Position numbers and translations under genes: made by a program
Shown: positions 1 through 5,344 of the stretch, one piece after another
How the letters are laid out: each line of letters opens with the position of its first letter
Position numbering within the stretch: position 1 is the stretch's first letter
The notes under the pieces: generated by a model
Seen by the model: the letters and a program-made list of their open reading frames with translations, nothing else
The model's database searches: none
What the model was told of the DNA's origin: nothing
NCBI GenBank assembly: GCA_031281925.1
Contig: JAITES010000189.1
Coordinates: 1-5,344 of the forward strand
Source: Treponema sp.
Lineage (GTDB): Bacteria > Spirochaetota > Spirochaetia > Treponematales > Breznakiellaceae
DNA: 5,344 bases
Direction: 5' to 3'

Positions 1-95
1 ATGAACATGACTTTATCTGCTTTTATGTCGCAGGCGGCAAATTCTTTGAATACCATAGTACAGACTTTTATAAAACTGTTTATATAATCAAGCAT
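1..95 (-). CDS. Probable CheX-like chemotaxis protein, 5' part only
   Basis: Only the first 31 codons are visible; the frame is open to the left edge, so the 3' end lies outside. The N-terminus, MLDYINSFIKVC followed by TMVFKEF, resembles the start of CheX-family proteins, which typically open with a Tyr-Ile-Asn-x-Phe-Ile motif and then a helix ending in Val-Phe or a similar pair. CheX is a cytoplasmic phosphatase that removes the phosphate from CheY-P to end a chemotactic signal. Its catalytic Glu-x-x-Asn motif would lie beyond the edge and cannot be checked. The start at 95 was chosen because it sits 5 bases after a perfect GGAGG; an ATG at 98 is directly adjacent and in frame but only 2 bases from that site. 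It lies 127 to 130 bases downstream of the preceding gene on the same strand. A related CheC/CheX-domain protein is possible; the family call rests on a short stretch. Confidence 0.55.
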   Translation of the reverse strand, partial: MLDYINSFIKVCTMVFKEFAACDIKADKVMF

Positions 96-100
96 CATTT

Positions 101-105
101 CCTCC
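101..105 (-). promoter_or_regulatory. Ribosome binding site of the CheX-like gene
   Basis: A perfect GGAGG lies 5 bases before the ATG at 95 and 2 bases before the ATG at 98. It is the main evidence that the short open frame at the left edge is a real gene start, and it favours the inner ATG. Confidence 0.7.
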
Positions 106-134
106 AAATAGCGTCCGTCCATAAAGCCGGTCAC

Positions 135-164
135 CTTATATGCCGGCAAACCCCCAGGACACAA
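135..164 (-). promoter_or_regulatory. Candidate promoter before the CheX-like gene (weak)
   Basis: On the minus strand a TATAAG hexamer (140 to 135, five of six matches to the -10 consensus) lies 18 bases after TTGTGT (164 to 159, three of six matches to the -35 consensus). Initiation would fall near 128, about 30 bases before the start codon. The -10 hexamer lies inside a GCCGG/CCGGC inverted repeat (126-130 and 143-147), which could be a protein site or chance. No clear terminator separates this gene from the one upstream, so readthrough from the ATP synthase operon is an alternative source of its transcript. Confidence 0.25.
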
Positions 165-225
165 GCGCCGTGCGCCGGACTTTATTATGGTTCATTCGAT
201 GCCTTTTGATCAATGACCCTGCCCT

Positions 226-1137
226 TCAGGGCCCGGCAGCCGATATTCCCCGCCGGAAATCATCAGCCTGTTTTCGGAGATGCTTGATATAGAGATCGCT
301 GTTTGCCCAGTAATAGGCAAGGGCAAGAAGGTCAACGGAGGCTGCGGTATAGAATTTGTGTTTGCCGGAATTGTTATACCAGGATGTGTTCAGGCCCACA
401 ATCTGCACCGGCATTCTAAAGGCTTTGTATTCCTTCCTGAACCTGAACTGAAAACCTGCAGTAACGGTAAAATTGCGGTAATCTATGTCCTTCCAGTCCC
501 TAAAGCTCAGGTAATGTGCCGAAACAAAGGGACCGCCCAAAATATTCATTTCATCCGGAGATATTTTCTTTGCAAAATAACCGGTTTTATTGATCAGGTT
601 ATAATAGATGCCAAAATTGAGACAGTCCAGGTAATCTTCTATGACCCCGTTATCCTGCGGATAGGAACGGTACCTTAAAAGATTTATTTCAAGACCCAGG
701 TTTGAATCCCTGTGCTCGATGAATATGTCGAATATATTGAGAAAGAGGCTGATGCTGTTCATATTCAAAGGCCATGCCAGGCCGATGCCAACCTCGCCCA
801 GATTCCAGGAATAATAATAATTTCCCGTGCGTCTCTTGCCTGTAACGGAAACCGCAGGCCCCCTGGCTGTTTCCGGGGGAGCAGGTTCGGCCGGTTCAAA
901 ATATACTTCCGTTTCCCGGGAGAACAGGCTGTCATAGTACATTTCTTTTTTTTGCAATGTTAATTCCCGCTCGGGGGCAAAAGAAAAATGCAGTTCGCAG
1001 TAATCGGGGAAAACGATGTAATTGTCTTCCTCCAGGAGATACATTATGTATTGATCGCCAAACATAAAATTTTGCTTTTCTTCGCAATAGAGTGAAAAGG
1101 AAACGCATAAAACAAGGATGCCGGCAGGAAAGCGCAC
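226..1137 (-). CDS. Exported protein of unknown function, probable small outer-membrane beta-barrel
   Basis: I do not recognise this 303-residue protein. It starts at a GTG whose G is also the last base of the atpC stop (TAGTG), with only a weak AGGG 3 bases upstream, so it is probably translated by coupling. The GTG start is supported because it alone includes a hydrophobic signal-like segment (residues 4-17, from Pro-Ala-Gly-Ile to Leu-Tyr); the next Met, at 25, would lose it. Cys18 follows, but Ser-Leu-Tyr-Cys is a poor lipobox, so a lipid anchor is doubtful. Residues 78-104 form a Pro/Glu-rich then basic linker. From about 107 to 277 there are roughly eight segments with alternating aromatic or hydrophobic and polar residues (about 107-124, 128-142, 147-160, 170-184, 197-212, 220-235, 240-255, 260-277), as in a small beta-barrel. 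The last 25 residues are charged and lack a terminal aromatic. The barrel and its outer-membrane site are inference. Confidence 0.75.
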   Translation of the reverse strand: MRFPAGILVLCVSFSLYCEEKQNFMFGDQYIMYLLEEDNYIVFPDYCELHFSFAPERELTLQKKEMYYDSLFSRETEVYFEPAEPAPPETARGPAVSVTGKRRTGNYYYSWNLGEVGIGLAWPLNMNSISLFLNIFDIFIEHRDSNLGLEINLLRYRSYPQDNGVIEDYLDCLNFGIYYNLINKTGYFAKKISPDEMNILGGPFVSAHYLSFRDWKDIDYRNFTVTAGFQFRFRKEYKAFRMPVQIVGLNTSWYNNSGKHKFYTAASVDLLALAYYWANSDLYIKHLRKQADDFRRGISAAGP

Positions 1138-1544
1138 TAGCCCTGATCCGCAACCTTGAGCCGCATCCGCGCGCGTCTCAGGCTGGCCCTGGCATTGTCC
1201 ATTTCAAACTTGAGTATTCCCGATTGAAGGCTCTGTATTGCGGCTTTCATGGAAGCCTGTGCCCGCTCACGGTCTATCTCCTGCGGCCATTCGGCGGTGT
1301 CAACCATGAGTATGGTCTTGTGTTCTTTCACTTCGAGAATTCCGTCGGTAACAAAGGCGTTTTTCCATTCTCCGTTTTCGTCCTTTATTCTAAGCAGGCC
1401 GGTAGAGACCGGAGCGGTGAAGAATGAATGATTGGCATAAACGGTAATTTCCCCGTCAACAAGGCTCACCGTTATTGCCTGTACCTGCCCCACAAAGAAG
1501 CGGCGATAGGGGGTATGTACCTCAAAGGGAAAATGTACAGCCAT
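1137..1544 (-). CDS. atpC: F-type ATP synthase epsilon subunit
   Basis: This is the epsilon subunit (135 residues, typical length), which binds the gamma shaft and the c-ring and can brake ATP hydrolysis with its C-terminal helices. Residues 1-84 fit the N-terminal beta-sandwich: the segment around Leu28-Val-Asp-Gly-Glu-Ile matches the usual Glu-Gly-Glu-Leu strand, and Asp67-Gly-Ile-Leu-Glu-Val matches the conserved Gly-Gly-Ile-Leu-Glu-Val. Residues 88-130 form the helical hairpin, with Ile90-Asp-Arg-Glu-Arg-Ala95 matching the I/L-D-x-x-R-A motif known to bind ATP in some epsilon subunits. The usual Pro-Gly-His-Ala-Pro loop is replaced by Ala-Asn-His-Ser-Phe (37-41), which is divergent. It starts 2 bases after the atpD stop and ends in TAG, overlapping the next gene's GTG by one base. 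Position after atpD and the two motifs make the call secure despite low conservation. Confidence 0.93.
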   Translation of the reverse strand: MAVHFPFEVHTPYRRFFVGQVQAITVSLVDGEITVYANHSFFTAPVSTGLLRIKDENGEWKNAFVTDGILEVKEHKTILMVDTAEWPQEIDRERAQASMKAAIQSLQSGILKFEMDNARASLRRARMRLKVADQG

Positions 1545-1546
1545 AC

Positions 1547-2929
1547 CTACTTTGCCTTCTCAAGTACATCTTCAATGGAACCTGCCATAAAGAATGCCTG
1601 TTCGGGAACGCTGTCACATTCACCGTCAAGGATCAGCCTGAAGCCCCGGACCGTTTCCTTTACCGGCACATAACGTCCCTCTATGCCGGTAAACTTCTCC
1701 GCTACAAACATCGGCTGGCTGAAGAAACGCTGTACCTTCCGCGCCCTGACTACGGTGAGCTTGTCTTCCGCAGAAAGTTCATCCATACCCAGAATGGCAA
1801 TGATGTCCTGCAGTTCCTTGTAGCGCTGCAGTATCTGCTGAACCTGCCGGGCGGTACGGTAGTGTTCCTCCCCGACAACAGCAGGATCGAGAATGCGGGA
1901 GGTAGACGCCAAAGGATCCACGGAGGGGTAGATACCCAGTTCAACAATTTTTCTGCTTAATACCGTGGTGGCGTCAAGATGCGCAAATGTGGTGGCGGGC
2001 GCAGGATCGGTAAGATCGTCCGCGGGAACATAGACGGCCTGAACGGAGGTAATGGAACCCCTGCTGGTACTGGCGATCCGCTCCTGCAGTGAACCCATTT
2101 CATTGGCCAGGGTGGGCTGGTAACCGACCGCGCTGGGAATACGGCCCAGAAGCGCGGAAACCTCCGCCCCCGCCTGGATAAACCGGAATATATTGTCCAC
2201 AAAGAGCAGCACATCCTGGCCTCCCTCATCACGGAAATATTCCGCCATGGTGAGGCCTGTCAGGGCTACCCTCATGCGGGCGCCGGGCGGCTCGTTCATC
2301 TGGCCGAAAACCAGGGCCGTCTTGCTGGTAACACCGCTTTCGTTCATCTCTTTCCAGAGGTCGGCGCCTTCCCGGCTCCGCTCTCCTACTCCGCTGAATA
2401 CCGAATAACCTGAATGTTCGGTAGCGATATTACGGATAAGTTCCATGATGATGACAGTCTTTCCAACCCCCGCGCCGCCGAAGAGGCCGATCTTGCCTCC
2501 CTTGGTATAGGGAGCAATAAGATCGATAACCTTGATGCCTGTCTCAAACACTTCCGTTGCGGGTTTCTGTTCGGCAAAGCCGGGTGCAGACCGGTGTATT
2601 GAAGCATACTGTTTGGCGCTGAAAGGCCCGCCGCCGTCAATTACATCCCCTGTGACAGAAAACATGCGGCCCAGAATCTCTTCTCCCACCGGGGCTCTGA
2701 TGGGAAAGCCGGAATCCTCCACGGTAAGCCCCCGGGCAAGTCCTTCGGTGGCGCTCATGGCGACACAGCGCACCCGGTTATCGCCGGTATGCTGCAGCAC
2801 TTCCAGTACCACTTTTCTGTCTCCGGAGACAACATTGAGGGCATTGAGAATGGGAGGCACCTGCCCCTCTTCAAAACGCACATCCACTACAGGCCCTACT
2901 ATCTGTGTAATTACACCGCTATTCGCCAT
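1547..2929 (-). CDS. atpD: F-type ATP synthase beta subunit (catalytic)
   Basis: This subunit carries the three catalytic sites of F1, making ATP from ADP and phosphate as gamma turns, or hydrolysing it in reverse. It is full length at 460 residues, the same as the E. coli protein. Motifs in order: N-terminal barrel opening with Gly5-Val-Ile-Thr-Gln-Ile-Val-Gly-Pro-Val-Val-Asp; Walker A GGAGVGKT (151-158) with Lys157; catalytic Glu183 and Arg184 in Gly-Glu-Arg-Ser-Arg-Glu-Gly; Walker B LLFVDN (241-246) with Asp245; adenine-stacking Tyr334; the alpha/beta family signature PSVDPLASTS (335-344); and the DELSAEDKL lever (383-391) that touches gamma and epsilon. Small departures from the common form are Ser185 for Thr and Ala189 for Asn just after the catalytic Glu. 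The ATG is chosen for its strong upstream ribosome site and for the family-typical N-terminus. It stops with TAG. Confidence 0.98.
   Translation of the reverse strand: MANSGVITQIVGPVVDVRFEEGQVPPILNALNVVSGDRKVVLEVLQHTGDNRVRCVAMSATEGLARGLTVEDSGFPIRAPVGEEILGRMFSVTGDVIDGGGPFSAKQYASIHRSAPGFAEQKPATEVFETGIKVIDLIAPYTKGGKIGLFGGAGVGKTVIIMELIRNIATEHSGYSVFSGVGERSREGADLWKEMNESGVTSKTALVFGQMNEPPGARMRVALTGLTMAEYFRDEGGQDVLLFVDNIFRFIQAGAEVSALLGRIPSAVGYQPTLANEMGSLQERIASTSRGSITSVQAVYVPADDLTDPAPATTFAHLDATTVLSRKIVELGIYPSVDPLASTSRILDPAVVGEEHYRTARQVQQILQRYKELQDIIAILGMDELSAEDKLTVVRARKVQRFFSQPMFVAEKFTGIEGRYVPVKETVRGFRLILDGECDSVPEQAFFMAGSIEDVLEKAK
1555..1560 (-). promoter_or_regulatory. Ribosome binding site of atpC, inside the end of atpD
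   Basis: AGAAGG lies 10 bases before the atpC ATG, within the last codons of atpD. Together with the 2-base gap between the genes it suggests that ribosomes finishing beta move straight on to epsilon. Confidence 0.45.
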
Positions 2930-2938
2930 TCTTTTTAG

Positions 2939-2946
2939 CTCCTCTC
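2939..2946 (-). promoter_or_regulatory. Strong ribosome binding site of atpD
   Basis: GAGAGGAG lies 9 bases before the atpD ATG, with an A-rich spacer. It is the best Shine-Dalgarno match among the atp genes here. It gives beta, needed in three copies per F1, its own entry site, whereas gamma and epsilon (one copy each) have weaker sites abutting the preceding stop. Confidence 0.75.
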
Positions 2947-2955
2947 AATGAACCT

Positions 2956-2980
2956 GTCCGGAAAACTGAAATTTCCGAAC
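2956..2980 (-). promoter_or_regulatory. Intercistronic RNA hairpin between atpG and atpD
   Basis: In the minus-strand transcript, GTTCGGAAA (2980-2972) pairs with TTTCCGGAC (2964-2956) around a 7-base loop, giving nine consecutive pairs. One of them is G-U, which pairs only in the transcribed strand's RNA and would be a mismatch in the other. No run of U follows, so it is not an intrinsic terminator. It ends 9 bases before the atpD ribosome site, leaving that site free. A role in mRNA processing, stability or resetting translation between gamma and beta is inference. Confidence 0.6.
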
Positions 2981-2984
2981 AATT

Positions 2985-3872
2985 CTAATCACTCAACGTG
3001 GCCGATCCGCCGATAATTTCCGTCATTTCCTGGGTAATATTTGCCTGACGGGCACGGTTGTAGTTTATCTGCAGTGTCCCCAGCATTTCTTCCGCGCTTT
3101 TGCTGGCTTCATCCATGGCTGTCATCCGGGCGCTTTGCTCGCTCACATAGGACTCCACCAGGGAACCGTAGATGATCCCCTGGATATAGAGGGGAACCAA
3201 CGCGTCAAAAAGCGCCGTCTCCGATGGAAGAAATTCAAAGTGCAGTTCCACCCGTTCCCGGCCTTCCCGGGCGGCAAGTTCCTCCTGCATCTTCTCCTTG
3301 TTCAGGGGAAGAATCTGCCGTTCTGTGGGCAGCAGTTTTATTGTCGAATACATGTGGGTATAGATGATGTGTACTTCGTCAAAGACGCCCCACAGATACT
3401 GCGAGACAATGTAGTCTGTAATTTCCTTGGCGTCCTCCACCGTCGGCATCCGGGAGCGGAAGGAAAAATTCTCCAGAATAAGATACGGCGAATTCACAAA
3501 GTAACGGTAACCAATGGCGCCGGTCAGAATAAGGAGGGGGTTCTTTACTTTTGCGCAGAGTTCATTCACCTGGCGGCAGATATTGGCGTTGTAACCTCCG
3601 GCAAGACCCTTGTCGCTGGTTACCGCAACAATGGCAGTATGGTAAGCCCCATCCCGGTCTTCATGGCGGAAGAATTGACTTTCCACCTGTCTTGTGCCGC
3701 TCAAAATATCGTACATGGATTTCTGAATCCGGGTAAAGTAAGGTTCCGTGTCCTCAAGCACCCGCCTGCCCTTGCGGAGCTTGGCGGTAGAGATAAGGTT
3801 CATCGCCCTGGTAACCTGCAGTGTCTGTCTGATCGCCTTCATTCGCAGGCGTACATCCCGTAAATTAGCCAT
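2985..3872 (-). CDS. atpG: F-type ATP synthase gamma subunit
   Basis: Gamma is the rotating shaft inside the alpha3beta3 head; it couples proton- or sodium-driven c-ring rotation to catalysis. The protein has 295 residues, close to the 287 of E. coli. The N-terminal helix begins Met-Ala-Asn-Leu-Arg-Asp-Val-Arg and continues with the conserved Thr21-Arg-Ala-Met and Ala30-Lys-Leu-Arg. The central domain contains VTSDKGLAGGYN (84-95), the family's conserved Thr-Ser-Asp-x-Gly-Leu-x-Gly-Gly segment. The C-terminal helix holds Ala249-Arg-Met-Thr-Ala-Met, Tyr271-Asn-Arg-Ala-Arg-Gln and the signature ITQEMTEIIGG (279-289). The start lies 2 bases after the atpA stop, with only a weak AGAGAG 12 bases upstream, so coupling to atpA translation is likely. 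It ends with TAG, and the gap to atpD is 55 bases. Confidence 0.97.
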   Translation of the reverse strand: MANLRDVRLRMKAIRQTLQVTRAMNLISTAKLRKGRRVLEDTEPYFTRIQKSMYDILSGTRQVESQFFRHEDRDGAYHTAIVAVTSDKGLAGGYNANICRQVNELCAKVKNPLLILTGAIGYRYFVNSPYLILENFSFRSRMPTVEDAKEITDYIVSQYLWGVFDEVHIIYTHMYSTIKLLPTERQILPLNKEKMQEELAAREGRERVELHFEFLPSETALFDALVPLYIQGIIYGSLVESYVSEQSARMTAMDEASKSAEEMLGTLQINYNRARQANITQEMTEIIGGSATLSD

Positions 3873-3874
3873 AA

Positions 3875-5344
3875 CTAACGGACACTCTCTTTGTAGGCTT
3901 CAATGGCGGCGGAGAGCTCCTGTTCGTTTTCCGCCGTGAGTACGCCGCTCCCGGCGATGCTCTCCAGAAGTTCGGCAGATTTAAGCTTAAGAGATTCCAG
4001 ATACGCTTTTACAAAAGAGGCGACTTTTTCGGTAGGAACATCCATCAGGTGTCCGTTCGCCGCAAGGAAGAGAATCACCACTTCTTCCTCCACGGCATAG
4101 GGCCTGAACTGAGGCTGCTTGAGAACCTCCATGAGCCGCTCTCCCTGGGAAAGCTTGTCCTGGGTAGCCCTGTCAAGATCGCTGCCAAACTGGGCAAAGG
4201 CGGCCATCTCCCGGTACTGGGCCAGATCGAGGCGCAGGCGGCCCGAAATTTTTCGAATAGCCTTGGTCTGCGCCGAACCGCCTACACGGCTTACCGAAAG
4301 CCCCACATCAACCGCCGGCCTGAAGCCCGCATTGAAAAGCTCCGAATCGAGAAATATCTGACCGTCGGTAATTGATATGACATTGGTTGGTATATATGAA
4401 GAAATATCTCCCGCCTGGGTTTCCACAATGGGAATGGCAGTAATAGAACCGCCGCCGCGCTTTTCGGAAAGTTTTGCCGCCCGTTCAAGAAGCCGCGAAT
4501 GGAGGTAGAACACGTCCCCGGGAAAAGCCTCCCGGCCCGGAGGTCTGCGGAGGAGCAGACTGATTGTCCTGTAGGCTACGGCATGCTTGCTCAGATCATC
4601 ATACACAATCAGTACGTCTTTTCCCTGATGCATGAAGTGTTCCGCCATGGCTACCGCCGAATAGGGAGCCAGATACTGAAGGGCCGCCGAGTCGGAGGCG
4701 CTGGCAAGGACTACAAAGGTATAATCCATGGCGCCGGCCTTTTCCATGTTGTGGATCATGGCTGCCACGCTGGAAGACTTTTGCCCTATGGCACAGTAGA
4801 CGCAGTAGACACCCTTACCCTTCTGGTTGATAATCGCGTCCACGGCAAGGGCGGTCTTCCCGGTCTGCCGGTCACCGATAATAAGTTCCCGCTGGCCCCG
4901 TCCCACGGGAATCATGGCGTCAACGGAAAGAGAGCCGGTTTGAAGGGGAGTATCGACGCTGCCCCGGTCAATAACAGGAGCGGCCGGAGCTTCCACAGGA
5001 AGCCATTCTTCCCCGGTGATGGGCCCCTTGCCGTCTACCGGCTCCCCCAGAGGATTCAGCACCCGGCCCATAAGGGACATTCCGGAAGGTACGGAAACAA
5101 CCCGGCCCGTACCTTTGACCTCTTCACTATCCTTTACCAGGGATTCTCCGGAGAGAAGCACACAGCCTACTCTGTCTTCCTCCAGGTTGAGAACGATCCC
5201 GGTGGCCCCGGAACTGAACTCCACCAGTTCTCCGTAAACAGCTTTTTCAAGACCGTACACACTGGCTACCGCGTCTCCCACCTGAACTACTATTCCCGAA
5301 GAATCGGTGGAAGCTTTGCCCTCCCAGTTCTGTAACTCTTCCTG
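3875..5344 (-). CDS. atpA: F-type ATP synthase alpha subunit, 5' end beyond the window
   Basis: Alpha alternates with beta in the F1 head; its nucleotide sites are non-catalytic but its arginine finger completes the catalytic site of beta. The visible 489 codons are open to the right edge. The reading continues upstream of the GTG at 5281 with Gln-Glu-Glu-Leu-Gln-Asn-Trp and Gly-Ile-Val-Val-Gln-Val-Gly-Asp, which fits the family's N-terminal barrel, so that GTG is not the start; I estimate 10-20 codons are missing. Numbered from the first visible codon: Walker A GDRQTGKT (157-164); the Asp249-Asp250 pair in Val-Tyr-Asp-Asp-Leu-Ser-Lys (Walker B region); Leu-Arg-Arg-Pro-Pro-Gly-Arg-Glu around 264-272; and PAVDVGLSVS (343-352), the alpha/beta signature, directly followed by the arginine finger Arg353 in Ser-Arg-Val-Gly-Gly. 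The helical C-terminal domain is complete and ends in a TAG, 2 bases before atpG. Confidence 0.97.
   Translation of the reverse strand, partial: QEELQNWEGKASTDSSGIVVQVGDAVASVYGLEKAVYGELVEFSSGATGIVLNLEEDRVGCVLLSGESLVKDSEEVKGTGRVVSVPSGMSLMGRVLNPLGEPVDGKGPITGEEWLPVEAPAAPVIDRGSVDTPLQTGSLSVDAMIPVGRGQRELIIGDRQTGKTALAVDAIINQKGKGVYCVYCAIGQKSSSVAAMIHNMEKAGAMDYTFVVLASASDSAALQYLAPYSAVAMAEHFMHQGKDVLIVYDDLSKHAVAYRTISLLLRRPPGREAFPGDVFYLHSRLLERAAKLSEKRGGGSITAIPIVETQAGDISSYIPTNVISITDGQIFLDSELFNAGFRPAVDVGLSVSRVGGSAQTKAIRKISGRLRLDLAQYREMAAFAQFGSDLDRATQDKLSQGERLMEVLKQPQFRPYAVEEEVVILFLAANGHLMDVPTEKVASFVKAYLESLKLKSAELLESIAGSGVLTAENEQELSAAIEAYKESVR

Noticed and set aside
159..178. GCGC-ACG-GCGC hairpin as terminator, or a flagellar sigma-28 promoter in the gap before the CheX-like gene
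   Set aside because: The stem is only 4 to 5 pairs with no U-tract. No TAAA box lies at the right distance before a GCCGATAA-like box, so neither call is supported.
219..239. Terminator at the end of the exported-protein gene
   Set aside because: GCCC-TGAA-GGGC over the stop codon makes only a 4-pair stem, competes with a CTGCC/GGCAG pairing, and is followed by no U-run.
280..678. Plus-strand open frame of 132 codons opposite the exported-protein gene
   Set aside because: The minus-strand frame is longer, joins directly to atpC and has a signal segment and patterned strands. The plus-strand protein shows neither.
1081..1092. Lipoprotein cleavage site at Cys18 of the exported protein
   Set aside because: The residues before it are Ser-Leu-Tyr, and Tyr at -1 is not accepted by the usual lipobox. 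A conventional signal peptide or anchor is as likely.
3135..3863. Plus-strand open frame of 242 codons opposite atpG
   Set aside because: It is antisense to a clear gamma subunit across nearly its whole length and has no recognisable domain.
3875..5281. GTG at 5281 as the start of atpA
   Set aside because: The frame stays open for 21 more codons to the edge, and these encode residues expected in the alpha N-terminal barrel. The true start is outside the window.
4499..5335. Long plus-strand open frame of 278 codons opposite atpA
   Set aside because: It lies entirely antisense to a well-conserved alpha subunit, its protein resembles no family I know, and it has no convincing ribosome site. 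It is a shadow of the GC-biased codons of atpA.

Overview
The window reads almost entirely from the minus strand. It holds the distal half of an F-type ATP synthase operon in the usual bacterial order (alpha, gamma, beta, epsilon), followed by an unrecognised exported protein and the first 31 codons of a probable chemotaxis gene. The host is a mid-GC bacterium. A spirochaete, possibly a non-pathogenic Treponema relative, is my best guess. It rests on the style of the aromatic-rich envelope protein and on the CheX-like start next to it. This is inference, and a Firmicute or another CheX-bearing lineage is not excluded.

Layout along transcription, from high to low coordinates. atpA runs in from the right edge and lacks only roughly its first 10-20 codons. 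Two bases later comes atpG. A 55-base gap with a clean hairpin and a strong ribosome binding site precedes atpD. Two bases after atpD comes atpC. The atpC stop overlaps, by one base, the GTG start of a 303-residue exported, probably beta-barrel-like protein. After a 127-base gap with a weak candidate promoter, a GGAGG site starts a reading frame that resembles the N-terminus of CheX and runs off the left edge.

The four atp genes encode the soluble F1 head: the catalytic beta subunits, the nucleotide-binding alpha subunits that supply the arginine finger, the gamma shaft and the epsilon regulator. The Fo genes and delta would be expected just beyond the right edge. Catalytic motifs in alpha and beta are intact, so this looks like a working enzyme.

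I see no mobile element, CRISPR array, tRNA or rRNA. The most interesting items are the exported protein coupled to atpC, the intercistronic hairpin before atpD, the altered Pro-Gly-His loop in epsilon, and the link to a chemotaxis gene. I did not find a clearly new multi-gene system.
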